DNA of 64,000 nt from Thiohalocapsa sp963695445 (GTDB taxonomy: Bacteria; Pseudomonadota; Gammaproteobacteria; Chromatiales; Chromatiaceae). Each line of letters opens with the position of its first letter. The first letter of the stretch is position 1. The stretch covers positions 39,270 to 103,269 of the forward strand of contig CAVOGV010000011.1 in NCBI GenBank assembly GCA_963695445.1. Direction: 5' to 3'. The notes under the pieces were generated by a model. The model did not search any database and was not told where the DNA came from. It worked only from the letters and a program-made list of their open reading frames with translations. This document shows, one piece after another, positions 27,846 through 35,935 of this stretch. Position numbers and translations under genes: made by a program.

Positions 27846-28576
27846 GTCCCGATGAGATCATCTTTTGGGAATACGGGTTGATCAAGCTCAACGCGACCAT
27901 CGTCTTCACCTGGGCGCTGATGCTCGTGCTGGTGGTCGGCTCGCTCCTCATCACCTACAAGCTATCCAGGGACCTCACCCGTTCGCGCTGGCAGAACCTG
28001 CTGGAGATCCTCGTCACCGGCATCGAAAAGCAGATCGTGGAGGTCGGCCTGCGCGACGCGCGCACCTATCTTGGCTTTCTTGGCACCCTGTTCCTGTTCG
28101 TCGCCGCGGCCAGCCTGGCCACCATCATCCCCGGCTATGAGCCGCCGACGGGCTCGCTCTCGACCACGACGGCGCTGGCGCTGTGCGTGCTGGTGGCCGT
28201 GCCCTTCTTCGGCATCGCGGACCAGGGACTCGGCGGCTATCTCAAGTCCTACATGGAGCCGACCTTCATGATGCTGCCGTTCAACATCATCAGCGAGGTC
28301 TCGCGCACCTTGGCACTGGCGGTGCGGCTGTTCGGCAACATGATGAGCGGGGCGATGATCATCGCCATCCTGCTGACCATCACACCCTTCTTCTTTCCGA
28401 TCCTCATGACAGCGCTCGGACTGCTCACCGGCCTGGTGCAGGCGTACATCTTCAGCATCCTGGCCGCGGTGTATATCGCTGCTGCCACGCGCTCGCGCAA
28501 ACCAAAGCCGCAGTCCGGCGCCCAAGTCATGAGATCACTCATGCAACCACCCGAGGAAATACCATGGACAGTTTGA
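27836..28576 (+). CDS. atpB: N-ATPase a subunit, copy 1
   Basis: 246 residues, five to six membrane helices. The essential stator Arg lies in LALAVRLFGNMMSGAMI. The second copy ends 15 residues earlier because of a small difference just before the stop (SAPNP versus GAQVMRSLMQ), so the tail here runs into the atpE leader and overlaps the atpE start by 13 bases; the shorter form may be original. Confidence 0.9.
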   Translation: MRLSPDEIIFWEYGLIKLNATIVFTWALMLVLVVGSLLITYKLSRDLTRSRWQNLLEILVTGIEKQIVEVGLRDARTYLGFLGTLFLFVAAASLATIIPGYEPPTGSLSTTTALALCVLVAVPFFGIADQGLGGYLKSYMEPTFMMLPFNIISEVSRTLALAVRLFGNMMSGAMIIAILLTITPFFFPILMTALGLLTGLVQAYIFSILAAVYIAAATRSRKPKPQSGAQVMRSLMQPPEEIPWTV

Positions 28577-28845
28577 CCCTGATCGCGCTGATCTCGATTG
28601 TCATGGCCGGCCTCACCACCGGCTTCGGCACGATGGGACCGGCCCTGGCGGAAGGCCGAGCGGTGGCGACCGCACTGACAGCCCTGGCGCAGCAACCCGA
28701 CGCCTCGGCCACCATCACCCGTACCCTGTTCGTCGGTCTGGCAATGATCGAGTCCACGGCCATCTACTGCTTCGTGATCTCGATGATCCTGATCTTCGCC
28801 AACCCCTTCTGGAACCTCGCCATCGCCCAGGTCGCAGGGAAGTAG
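28564..28845 (+). CDS. atpE: N-ATPase c subunit, Na+ type, copy 1
   Basis: 93 residues, helical hairpin. Helix 1 has GPALAEGRA with Glu30; helix 2 has MIESTAIYCF with Glu63, Ser64, Thr65 and Tyr68, the ligand pattern of Na+-binding c rings. The extra Glu in helix 1 in place of the Gln of classic Na+ ATP synthases is typical of N-ATPases. The ion-binding residues are identical in the second copy. Confidence 0.92.
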   Translation: MDSLTLIALISIVMAGLTTGFGTMGPALAEGRAVATALTALAQQPDASATITRTLFVGLAMIESTAIYCFVISMILIFANPFWNLAIAQVAGK

Positions 28846-28848
28846 GCC

Positions 28849-29625
28849 ATGCTCATCGACTGGTTCACCGTCGGCGCGCAGGTGATCAACTTTCTGGTCC
28901 TGGTGTGGTTGCTGAAGCGCTTTCTGTATCGCCCGATCCTCGACGCCATCGACGCGCGCGAGCAGCGAATCGCCGCGGAACTGGCGGACGCCGACGCGAA
29001 ACGCGCCGAGGCCACGCAAGAGCGCGAGACCTTCCAGCACAAGAATCAAGAGTTCGACGAGCAGCGTGCGGCGCTGCTTGCCCAAGCCACGGACGCGGCG
29101 AAGGCCGAACGCGAGCGTCTGCTCGATGAGGCCCGGCAGGCAGCCGACGCCTTGCGTGCCAAGCGGCAGGAGGCGTTGCGCCAGGAGGCCGATCAGCTCA
29201 ATCAGGCCCTCCGGCACCGCGCTCAGCAGGAGGTCTTCGCGATCACGCGCAAGACGCTGACGGATCTCGCTGGGGCCAGTCTGGAAGAACGTATGGTCGC
29301 GGTGTTCATCGAGCGCCTGGGGGCAATGGATGGCGAGGCGCAAACCGTGTTTGCCGAGGCACTGAAGACGACGTCCGACCCGGTTCGCGTGCGTAGTGTA
29401 TTTGAGCTGCCACCTGCGCAACGTGCGGCGATCCAAGCGGCGCTTAAAAGCACGTTTGCAACTGAGGTCCCGGTCCAATTCGAAGCTGGGTCGGATCTCG
29501 TTGGCGGGATCGATCTGACCGTGAATGGTCAACAGGTCGGCTGGAGCATTGCGGATTATTTGAGATCGCTGGAGCAGGGGGTTGGGGATGTGCTGAATGA
29601 GCAAAATGTGGTTTCAAAGACTTAG
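28849..29625 (+). CDS. atpF: N-ATPase b subunit (long form), copy 1
   Basis: 258 residues. One N-terminal membrane helix (VGAQVINFLVLVWLLKRFLY), a long charged coiled coil (EQRIAAELADADAKRAEATQ) and a C-terminal delta-like domain (VNGQQVGWSIADYLRSLEQG). N-ATPases lack a separate delta gene, in line with the long form. In this copy 941 bases separate atpF from atpA, against 29 in copy 2. Confidence 0.9.
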   Translation: MLIDWFTVGAQVINFLVLVWLLKRFLYRPILDAIDAREQRIAAELADADAKRAEATQERETFQHKNQEFDEQRAALLAQATDAAKAERERLLDEARQAADALRAKRQEALRQEADQLNQALRHRAQQEVFAITRKTLTDLAGASLEERMVAVFIERLGAMDGEAQTVFAEALKTTSDPVRVRSVFELPPAQRAAIQAALKSTFATEVPVQFEAGSDLVGGIDLTVNGQQVGWSIADYLRSLEQGVGDVLNEQNVVSKT

Positions 29626-29635
29626 TGACTACAAT

Positions 29636-29790
29636 GACTCCGAGGACTACAAAGGTTTTAAGGACTCCAAGGACTTCAGGGACAACAAAGACTCCAGGGA
29701 CTTCAAGGACCGATTGGCTCAGTTGTCGTTGCAGTCCCTGATGTCCTTGAAATCCTTTCTTTGCAGTCCTTAAAGTCCTTGTAGTCCTTC
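29636..29790 (+). repeat. Left long hairpin of AAGGACTNC 9-base repeats
   Basis: First half is made of GGACTCCAA/GGACTTCAG/GGACAACAAAG units; the second half is their reverse complement. Loop region CGATTGGCTCAGTTGTC. The core at 29704-29752 recurs at 30450-30499 in the right hairpin. Stem about 65-70 bases with mismatches. Confidence 0.75.
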
Positions 29791-29810
29791 ACAAACCAAG
29801 GAACAGCCCC

Positions 29811-30380
29811 ATGCCCACCGGCTTCATCCCAACCCACGGCGGCTACAAGAACCTGCTTTCCTATCAAAAGGCTGAAATCGTCTACGACGCCACGGTCCAT
29901 TTCTGTCAACGATTCGTCGAAAAGCGCGACCGCACCTATGACCAAATGGTGCAGGCCGCCCGGTCCGGCAAGCAGAACATCATCGAGGGCAGCATGGCAT
30001 CCGGCACCTCGAAGGAAATGGAGATCAAGCTGACCAATGTCGCCCGCGCCAGCCTGGAAGAACTGCTGGCCGACTATCGCGACTTCCTGCGCGTGCGAGG
30101 CATTGCGGAGTGGCCCAAGGAGCACCGTTACGCCCTTCGCCTACGCGAGCTGAACCGCATCCCTGGCGCAACCTATGAGACCTTTCGTAAGGGCATCGAG
30201 CATTCCGACCCGGCCATCTGCGCCAACGTCATCATCGGGTTGATTCGAGTGACCAGCGTGCTCTTGAGTCGGCAGATCCAGGCGCTTGAGAAGGCGTTTG
30301 TTGAGCGAGGCGGGATGCGCGAGCGAATGACCAGGGCGCGGCTTGATGAGCGCGATAGACAGCGCGGGAGGGGGCGGTGA
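29811..30380 (+). CDS. Four-helix-bundle protein (S23/IVP-Avd-like)
   Basis: 189 residues, all-helical. LLSYQKAEIVYDATVHFCQR, QMVQAARSGKQNIIEGSMAS and LEELLADYRDFLRVRG are typical of the four-helix-bundle proteins encoded in 23S rRNA intervening sequences and of related Avd-like proteins. Basic C-terminus (RARLDERDRQRGRGR) suggests nucleic-acid binding. It lies inside the N-ATPase operon but is absent from the other copy, so it is cargo rather than a subunit. Family role is poorly known. Confidence 0.8.
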   Translation: MPTGFIPTHGGYKNLLSYQKAEIVYDATVHFCQRFVEKRDRTYDQMVQAARSGKQNIIEGSMASGTSKEMEIKLTNVARASLEELLADYRDFLRVRGIAEWPKEHRYALRLRELNRIPGATYETFRKGIEHSDPAICANVIIGLIRVTSVLLSRQIQALEKAFVERGGMRERMTRARLDERDRQRGRGR

Positions 30381-30385
30381 GTTTT

Positions 30386-30550
30386 GAGGACTGCAAAGAC
30401 TTTAAGGACCACAAAGACTCACAAAGGACAACAAAGACTTCAAGGACTTCAAGGACCGCTTGGCTCAGTTGTCTTTGTAGTCCTTGATGTCCTTGAAGTC
30501 TTTTCTTTGCAGTCCTTGATGTCCTTGAAGTCCTTTTGTCCTTGAAGTCC
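30386..30550 (+). repeat. Right long hairpin of AAGGACTNC 9-base repeats
   Basis: Same orientation and same core as the left hairpin: AAGGACCGCTTGGCTCAGTT then GTCTTTGTAGTCCTTGATGT. Ends 16 bases upstream of the atpA start. Could form a stable mRNA stem and be a processing site. Confidence 0.75.
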
Positions 30551-30566
30551 CCAAGAGCCCTAACCC

Positions 30567-32205
30567 ATGCCAGCAACCCTCCAGCCCCTCTTCGACCAAA
30601 CCTTTACCGCCATCGGCCAGGCAAGAGACAGCCTTCACGCCTCAACTCAAGCCCCACGAGATCGGCACCATCGCCACCGTGTCCACCGGCATCGCCAAGG
30701 TCTCCGGTCTCCCCAGCGTCGGCTTCGAGGAACTGCTCGCGTTTCCCGGCGAGGTATTCGGCATCGCCTTCAACCTCGACCCGGACGAGATCGGCGTCGT
30801 GCTGCTCGGCGACTACTGGCAATTGCACGCCGGCGATGCGGTCGAGCGCACCGGCCGGGTCATGGACGTGGCAGTCGGCGATGGCCTGCTGGGGCGCGCC
30901 ATCGACCCGCTCGGGCGACCGCTCGATGGCCAGGGGCCGCTGTCCACCAGCAAGCGCCTGCCGATCGAACGCCCCGCCGCGGCCATCATGGACCGCGCGC
31001 CCGTCACCGTTCCGCTGCAGACAGGGCTGAAGGTCATCGACGCGCTCATCCCGATCGGGCGTGGTCAGCGCGAGCTGATCCTCGGTGATCGCCAGACCGG
31101 CAAGACGGCGATTGCGATCGATACCATCCTCAACCAGCGCGGCAAGGATGTCCTGTGCGTCTATTGCGCCATCGGCCAGCGGGCGTCCGCTATCGCCAAG
31201 ACGCTGGCGACCTTCCGGGAACAGGGCGCGATGGACTACACCCTGGTGGTCGTGACCGAGGGCAACGACACGCCGGGGCTCACCTACATCGCCCCCTATG
31301 CCGCGACCAGCATCGCCGAGCATTTCATGGAGCAAGGCCGCGACGTGCTGATCGTCTATGACGACCTCACCCACCATGCCCGCGCCTATCGCGAGCTGTC
31401 GCTGTTGCTGCGCCGCCCGCCCGGTCGCGAGGCCTTCCCCGGCGATATCTTCTACATCCACTCGCGCCTGCTGGAGCGCGCCACGCACCTGCGCAAAGAC
31501 CTTGGCGGGGGCTCGCTCACCGCGCTGCCCATTATCGAGACCGAGGGGCAGAACCTCTCCGCCTATATTCCGACCAATCTCATCTCCATCACCGACGGGC
31601 AGATCTATCTCTCGCCGTCGCTGTTCGAATTGGGCGTGTTGCCGGCGGTCGATGTCGGCCAGTCCGTCTCGCGCGTCGGCGGCAAGGCGCAGCGGGCGGC
31701 CTACCGTGCGGTGGCGGGCGATCTGAAGCTCGCCTATGCGCAGTTCGAGGAACTCGAGACCTTTGCCCGCTTCGGTGCCCGCGTGGATGAAGACACCCGC
31801 CAACGCATCGCGCATGGGCGGCGCATCCGCGCCTGTCTCAAGCAGCCGGAATTCGCCCCGGTGTCCATGTCCGCGCAGATCGCCATCCTGTTGGCCTTGA
31901 CCGCCGGGCTCTTCGACGCCGTGCCGCTTGAGCGGATGCCCGACGCCGAGCGAGCGGTGCAGAAAGCGGCAGCGACGATCCCAGAGGATCTGATCGACCG
32001 ATTGGTGACCGCCGATGCCTTGAGCGATCCGGATCGTCAAACCATCGTGAACATCGGGCGTGGGGCGCTCGGCGGGTTCCAACCCGAATCTGACGCCGAA
32101 CGCAAACTGGGCGGTCAGCGCGGACATATGGCGACGGAATCCGGGCTAAGCTTGAATAGGCAGACGCAGGCACCAGCCGAATCACGGGAGAATCTCCGAG
32201 CATGA
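30567..32205 (+). CDS. atpA: N-ATPase alpha subunit, copy 1 (one frameshift near the start)
   Basis: Start at 30567 by comparison with copy 2 (MPxxLQxLFDQTFxAIGQAR). An extra C at about 30632 (ACAGCCTTCACG against ACAGCTTCACG) breaks the frame after residue 21; the rest is intact. Walker A GDRQTGKTAIAID, and the alpha-specific YRELSLLLRRPPGREAFPGD are present. The last 30 or so residues (GHMATESGLSLNRQTQ) are read through from the DUF2254 scar and are not native. Nucleotide-binding, non-catalytic subunit. Confidence 0.88.
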
Positions 32206-32296
32206 TGTTGAGCGACGCGTTCGACCCGATTCGGCGCGGGTGCGCGAAGCCCTCGTCGCGGCACCGGCGTCGTTCGTCAGGACAAACCAGGACTGA
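32130..32296 (+). pseudogene. Scar of a deleted DUF2254 gene between atpA and the HPF gene
   Basis: The first part (ATGGCGACGGAATCCGGGCT, AAGCTT) matches the start region of both DUF2254 genes; the last part (GCGCGAAGCCCTCGTCGCGG to GGACAAACCAGGACTGA) matches the 3' end of the DUF2254 gene at 24313. About 1.3 kb in the middle has been lost. Confidence 0.75.
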
Positions 32297-32316
32297 AACA
32301 GAAAGAGGAAAACCCC

Positions 32317-32685
32317 ATGCAGATCCAAATCAATACCGATCGTCATATTGAAGGGCAAGAGCGCCTGGCCGCGTGGGCCAGTGGCGTCGTGGAGCAGGCG
32401 CTGAGTCGAGTCGGCGATCGCATCACGCGCGTGGAGGTCCATCTCAGCGACGAGAACGGCGACAGGAGCGGCCAGCACGACCAGCAATGTGTGATGGAAG
32501 CCCGTCTCGAAGGCCGCCAGCCGATCGCCGTGACGCACCAGGCCGCGACCATGGACCAGGCCGTCAACGGTGCCGCGGAGAAGTTGACCAGCGCGATCGA
32601 GGGCATCATCGGGCGGCAGCGCGATCAGCGACGTCGCCAGGCCGAACCGCTCCCAGAGGAGGCGACACCGCCGGACGACCTGTGA
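32317..32685 (+). CDS. HPF/RaiA-like ribosome-associated protein in the N-ATPase operon
   Basis: 122 residues. MQIQINTDRHIEGQERLAAW, ITRVEVHLSDENG and EARLEGRQPIAVTHQAATMD match the hibernation-promoting factor/YfiA fold; the C-terminus is a charged extension without the long dimerisation domain. Its stop overlaps the GTG start of atpG (GTGA), so it is translated together with the last ATPase subunit. Acts on ribosomes in known relatives; a link to energy limitation is inferred. Confidence 0.8.
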   Translation: MQIQINTDRHIEGQERLAAWASGVVEQALSRVGDRITRVEVHLSDENGDRSGQHDQQCVMEARLEGRQPIAVTHQAATMDQAVNGAAEKLTSAIEGIIGRQRDQRRRQAEPLPEEATPPDDL

Positions 32686-33638
32686 GCGACACCACCGCCA
32701 GCCTGCGCCACAAGCTCAAGAGCGCCGGCGACCTCCAATCCGTCGTCCGCACCATGAAGTCGCTGGCGGCGTCGAGCATCGTCCAGTACGAGCAATCGGT
32801 CAGCGCCTTGGGCGACTATGCGCGCACCGTGGAGCTGGGGTTGGGTGTCTGCTTCCGGGGCATCGGCAACGCGGACGCTCTGGCTGGCGAAGCCAAAGGC
32901 GCGGATGCGGGCGTGATTGGCGCGGTCGTCTTCGGCTCCGATCAGGGGCTGGTCGGCCAGTTCAACGATCTGGTGGCCGATCATGCGGTGAAGACGCTGC
33001 AAGGGCTGACTGATTCGCCGCGGGATCAATCACGGAGCCAGTTACGGGTTTGGGCGGTCGGCGAGCGCGTGCAGGCGCGTTTGGCGGACGCCGGGCTGCC
33101 GGTGGTCGGTCTCTTCAACGTGCCGAGCTCGGTCGCGGGCATTACCCCGCTGGTCGGAGAGATTCTGGTGGAGACCGAGGCGCACCAGCGTCAGGGCGAA
33201 TTCAGCGCGCTCTACCTCTTCTACAACAGACCCACCTCCGCAGCGGTCTATACGCCCGTCGATCAGCGACTGCTGCCGTTGGACGATGCCTGGCGGCGTT
33301 CGCTGGCCGAGCGCCCCTGGCCGACGAACAACCTGCCCGAGGTCATCGGGGGCGACACCGGAGCCGATGCTGAAGCCGATACTGGGACCCTGCGGGCGCT
33401 CATCCGCGAGCATCTGTTCGTCTCGCTGTTTCGGGCCTGCGCCGAATCCCTGGCCAGCGAGAACGCCAGCCGACTCGCCGCGATGCAGCGCGCCGACAAG
33501 AACATCGAAGACTTGCTGGAGACGCTGAACGGGACCTTCCACCGATTGCGCCAGAGCGGCATCGACGAGGAGCTGTTCGATGTCATCGCCGGCTTCGAGG
33601 CACTCGCCGGACCGCGGCGGTCAGCGCAAAGGCGATGA
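32682..33638 (+). CDS. atpG: N-ATPase gamma subunit
   Basis: 318 residues from GTG at 32682. N-terminal helix LRHKLKSAGDLQSVVRTMKS and C-terminal SRLAAMQRADKNIEDLLETL form the central stalk coiled coil; the Rossmann-like middle has VVFGSDQGLVGQFN. This is the last gene of the operon and the only gamma gene in the window; the partner for copy 2, if present, lies beyond the right end. Confidence 0.9.
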   Translation: MSDTTASLRHKLKSAGDLQSVVRTMKSLAASSIVQYEQSVSALGDYARTVELGLGVCFRGIGNADALAGEAKGADAGVIGAVVFGSDQGLVGQFNDLVADHAVKTLQGLTDSPRDQSRSQLRVWAVGERVQARLADAGLPVVGLFNVPSSVAGITPLVGEILVETEAHQRQGEFSALYLFYNRPTSAAVYTPVDQRLLPLDDAWRRSLAERPWPTNNLPEVIGGDTGADAEADTGTLRALIREHLFVSLFRACAESLASENASRLAAMQRADKNIEDLLETLNGTFHRLRQSGIDEELFDVIAGFEALAGPRRSAQRR

Positions 33639-33668
33639 TCTACTCATCAAGACAGGAGTGAGGCGACC

Positions 33669-33983
33669 ATGTTGATCACATTCGAAACCAAGGCCTACGC
33701 CAACATCACCATGTTCGGCGATGTCGCCGTGACACTCATCAAACTGATGGGGCATAGCGGATCGGTGCCCGGCGCCCTTCTGGCCGACGATGTACCGGCT
33801 GCACTGGCTCGTCTTAAGGCGGCGGTCGAGGCGCAACCGGACGAGCCCTTGGATCCAACCAACGGCCCAGCGAATGATGGAGAGGAAAGCGAGCACGTCA
33901 GCCTCGCCCATCGGGCATTGCCCCTGATCGAGCTGCTCACGGCCGCCGCCGCGGCGCACGAAAATGTGATGTGGGACACCTGA
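33669..33983 (+). CDS. DUF1840 family protein
   Basis: 104 residues. MLITFETKAYANITMFGDVA and LMGHSGSVPGALLADDVPAA are the hallmarks of DUF1840. Small cytosolic protein of unknown role, preceded by AGGAG at 33655. Starts 30 bases after atpG and may be read on the same transcript. Confidence 0.8.
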   Translation: MLITFETKAYANITMFGDVAVTLIKLMGHSGSVPGALLADDVPAALARLKAAVEAQPDEPLDPTNGPANDGEESEHVSLAHRALPLIELLTAAAAAHENVMWDT

Positions 33984-34308
33984 TTCGGTTGCGTCGGCGA
34001 GCGGCCGCCGCGCACTGACCGCCCGCCGACACCGGACAACGCTTCTTAAGTTCGCTAGCGCACTGAAAGCGCGGCCCGTTCGGCGTAGCTTTTACATCAC
34101 CGGTTGCGATCGTCGGCGGACCGAAGCCATGCAGGCGCACCGCCGAGCCTACTCGATGTCGCCACACGCTCCCCAACCGCGATGAACGGAACCGACACCG
34201 GTCGCCGCCGATATGCCTGGCACCGGCCCCTGGGGAACCGATGAAAACAGGACCGACGACGGTAGCGCAACGGCAACGGATGACACAGACACACAACAGG
34301 TGATGGAG
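33984..34308. other. Non-coding region upstream of the entericidin gene
   Basis: No gene seen. Contains one copy of the regulon palindrome at 34048-34065. Confidence 0.5.
34048..34065. promoter_or_regulatory. Stress-regulon palindrome, site 1
   Basis: GTTCG-CTAG-CGCAC core, 244 bases upstream of the entericidin-like gene. Confidence 0.5.
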
Positions 34309-34452
34309 ATGAAAAAGCTCGTAGCACTGATTCTTCTGGTCGCGATCGGCGGATTGTCCGCCTGCAACACCATCGAGGGCGCCGGCAAGGATATCCAAAG
34401 CGGCGGAGACGCCGTGAGCGATGCGGCCCGGGACGTGAAGAAGGATATGTGA
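34309..34452 (+). CDS. Entericidin-like small lipoprotein
   Basis: 47 residues, MKKLVALILLVAIGGLSACN with a lipobox (LSAC) and a short mature part NTIEGAGKDIQSGGDAVSDA. GGAG lies five bases before the ATG at 34309; the longer upstream reading is not supported. Entericidins are stress-induced outer-envelope lipoproteins. Confidence 0.85.
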   Translation: MKKLVALILLVAIGGLSACNTIEGAGKDIQSGGDAVSDAARDVKKDM

Positions 34453-34512
34453 AGCAGCACCGAGGCAGAGATCGACCCTCAACCACCAACCCTCAACGAC
34501 TGGAGCAATGTC

Positions 34513-34731
34513 ATGAACTTTGATTACACCAAACACAACGTCGGCAACATCGATCGACTGATCCGCGCGGCGCTAGGCGTCGTCCTGATCGCCAGCGTCT
34601 TCTTCGGCACTAGCTGGGTGGCCGGACTGATCGGTGCAGTATTACTCGGCACCGCCTGGTTCCGCTTCTGCCCGGCCTACGCGCTCTTCGATTTCAGCTC
34701 CGACAAGGACGTGGCCCGCATGGGCAAGTAG
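34513..34731 (+). CDS. DUF2892 small inner-membrane protein
   Basis: 72 residues: NVGNIDRLIRAALGVVLIAS and GLIGAVLLGTAWFRFCPAYA, the signature of DUF2892 (YgaP-like membrane part). The Cys in FRFCPAY is conserved in the family. Located 60 bases after the entericidin gene, probably the same unit. Confidence 0.85.
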   Translation: MNFDYTKHNVGNIDRLIRAALGVVLIASVFFGTSWVAGLIGAVLLGTAWFRFCPAYALFDFSSDKDVARMGK

Positions 34732-34811
34732 CGACCGTGCCTCAGACGACCGGGCCATCAGGCCCGGCGGTGGGCGACCAGGCCGTTTTGCCCTGAGGCT
34801 CGTGTAGCGCG

Positions 34812-35632
34812 GACCCGATCGCGGTGATGGGCATCCTCAAGACCGCTGGCGCGCCGAAAAAACTGGAGTTGGTGATCGCGGGCGAATCGCTGTTCAACGA
34901 CGGCGTCGGCGTCGTGATCTTCTCGCTGTTGCTGGGCATGCTCGCGAGCGGCGCCACCCCGTCCGTGGGCGAGGGCCTGCTGATGCTGCTGCAGGAAGCG
35001 GGGGGCGGCCTGCTGTTCGGCCTAGTGCTCGGCTACTTCACCTTTCGGCTGCTCAAGAGCGTTGACAGCTATCAGGTCGAGGTGTTGGTGACCCTGGCCG
35101 CGGTGACCGGCGGCTACGCGCTCGCCAGTCGGCTGCATGTGTCGGGGCCGCTGGCGATGGTTGTGGTGGGGCTGACGATCGGCAATGGCGGGCGCCGGCT
35201 GGCCATGTCGGACATCACGCGACACTATGTCGCTATGTCGATCTGTTCTGGGAGTTGATCGACGAGATTCTGAACGCCGTGCTGTTCGTGTTGATTGGCC
35301 TGGAGGTCCTGCTAGTGACCTTCACGGCGAACACACTGGCCGCCGCGGCCTTGGCCATGGGCGTCACCCTGGCGGCCCGCGCCCTCACGGTCGGCCTGCC
35401 GGTGGCCATGCTGCCCAGCCTGTTCAGGCTGCCTAAGGGCTCCGGGTGGGTGCTGACCTGGGGCGGTCTGCCCGGCGGCATCTCGGTTGCACTGGCCCTA
35501 TCGCTGCCACTGGGCCCCGGACGCGACATCGTGCTGACACTGACCTATTGCATCGTCGTGTTCTCCATCCTCGGCCAGGGGCTGACGATCGGGTGGGTGG
35601 TGCGCATCGCCTTGCCGTGCCGCAGTAAGTGA
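34812..35632 (+). pseudogene. CPA1-type Na+/H+ antiporter, 5'-truncated and frameshifted
   Basis: Begins abruptly at DPIAVMGILKTAGAPKKLEL and continues ESLFNDGVGVVIFSLLLGML, typical of CPA1 antiporters, so the first 100-150 residues are missing. At about 35233 the 8-base unit TATGTCGC is duplicated, shifting the frame between ITRHYV and DLFWELIDEILNAVL; this is a real tandem duplication rather than a homopolymer slip. Ends GWVVRIALPCRSK at 35632. A second copy of its 3' end lies at 36406, beyond a toxin-antitoxin pair. Confidence 0.75.
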
Positions 35633-35689
35633 CCTAGGATCCGCTGTGAGAAGTCCCAAGCCCCGCAGGCGCCAACCCGGTACAGCCGA

Positions 35690-35935
35690 ATGACTACCCT
35701 GGAAATTACCATCCCCGACGAACTGGCGCGCGACGCTCAGCAGGCCGGCCTGCTGTCGTCGGAAAGCATCGCGGCAATGCTTGGTCAGCAACTCAAGGCT
35801 ACGCGCGTCGATGCACTTTTCGCCGCCATGGACCGGATGGCGGCTGTGGACGAACCGGCCATCATGTCCCCTGAAGAAGTGGCGGAAGAACTAGCCCTGT
35901 TGCGCGCGCAGCGTCGAACCGGCTCCGTCGGCTGA
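35690..35935 (+). CDS. Antitoxin of a PIN-type toxin-antitoxin pair
   Basis: 81 residues. LEITIPDELARDAQQAGLLS is a ribbon-helix-like start, followed by ESIAAMLGQQLKATRVDALF and an acidic C-terminus (SPEEVAEELALLRAQRR) that would contact the toxin. Stop TGA overlaps the toxin ATG by one base, the usual coupling of such pairs. Confidence 0.75.
   Translation: MTTLEITIPDELARDAQQAGLLSSESIAAMLGQQLKATRVDALFAAMDRMAAVDEPAIMSPEEVAEELALLRAQRRTGSVG

Larger units (their letters stand above)
29636..30550. mobile_element. Insertion of a hairpin-flanked four-helix-bundle gene between atpF and atpA
   Basis: Copy 2 of the operon runs from atpF straight to atpA with 29 bases between (61744-61772). Here about 915 extra bases are present: a long imperfect hairpin, a gene for a four-helix-bundle protein, and a second hairpin in direct orientation. 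The junction remnants (GTGACTACAATGACT on the left, CCCCAAGAGCCCTAACCCAT on the right) resemble the empty site in copy 2 (ATGACTTCAAACCCATAAAG). No transposase, integrase or clean target duplication is visible, so the mode of movement is unknown. Confidence 0.65.

Noticed and set aside
28249..29604. Long minus-strand frames opposite atpE and atpF, and their counterparts at 60571-61650
   Set aside because: Same shadow appears in both operon copies because the coding sequence is conserved on the other strand.
29636..29790. Hairpin repeats considered as attC sites or CRISPR
   Set aside because: No integrase, no spacer pattern; units are a 9-base degenerate tandem in both orientations.
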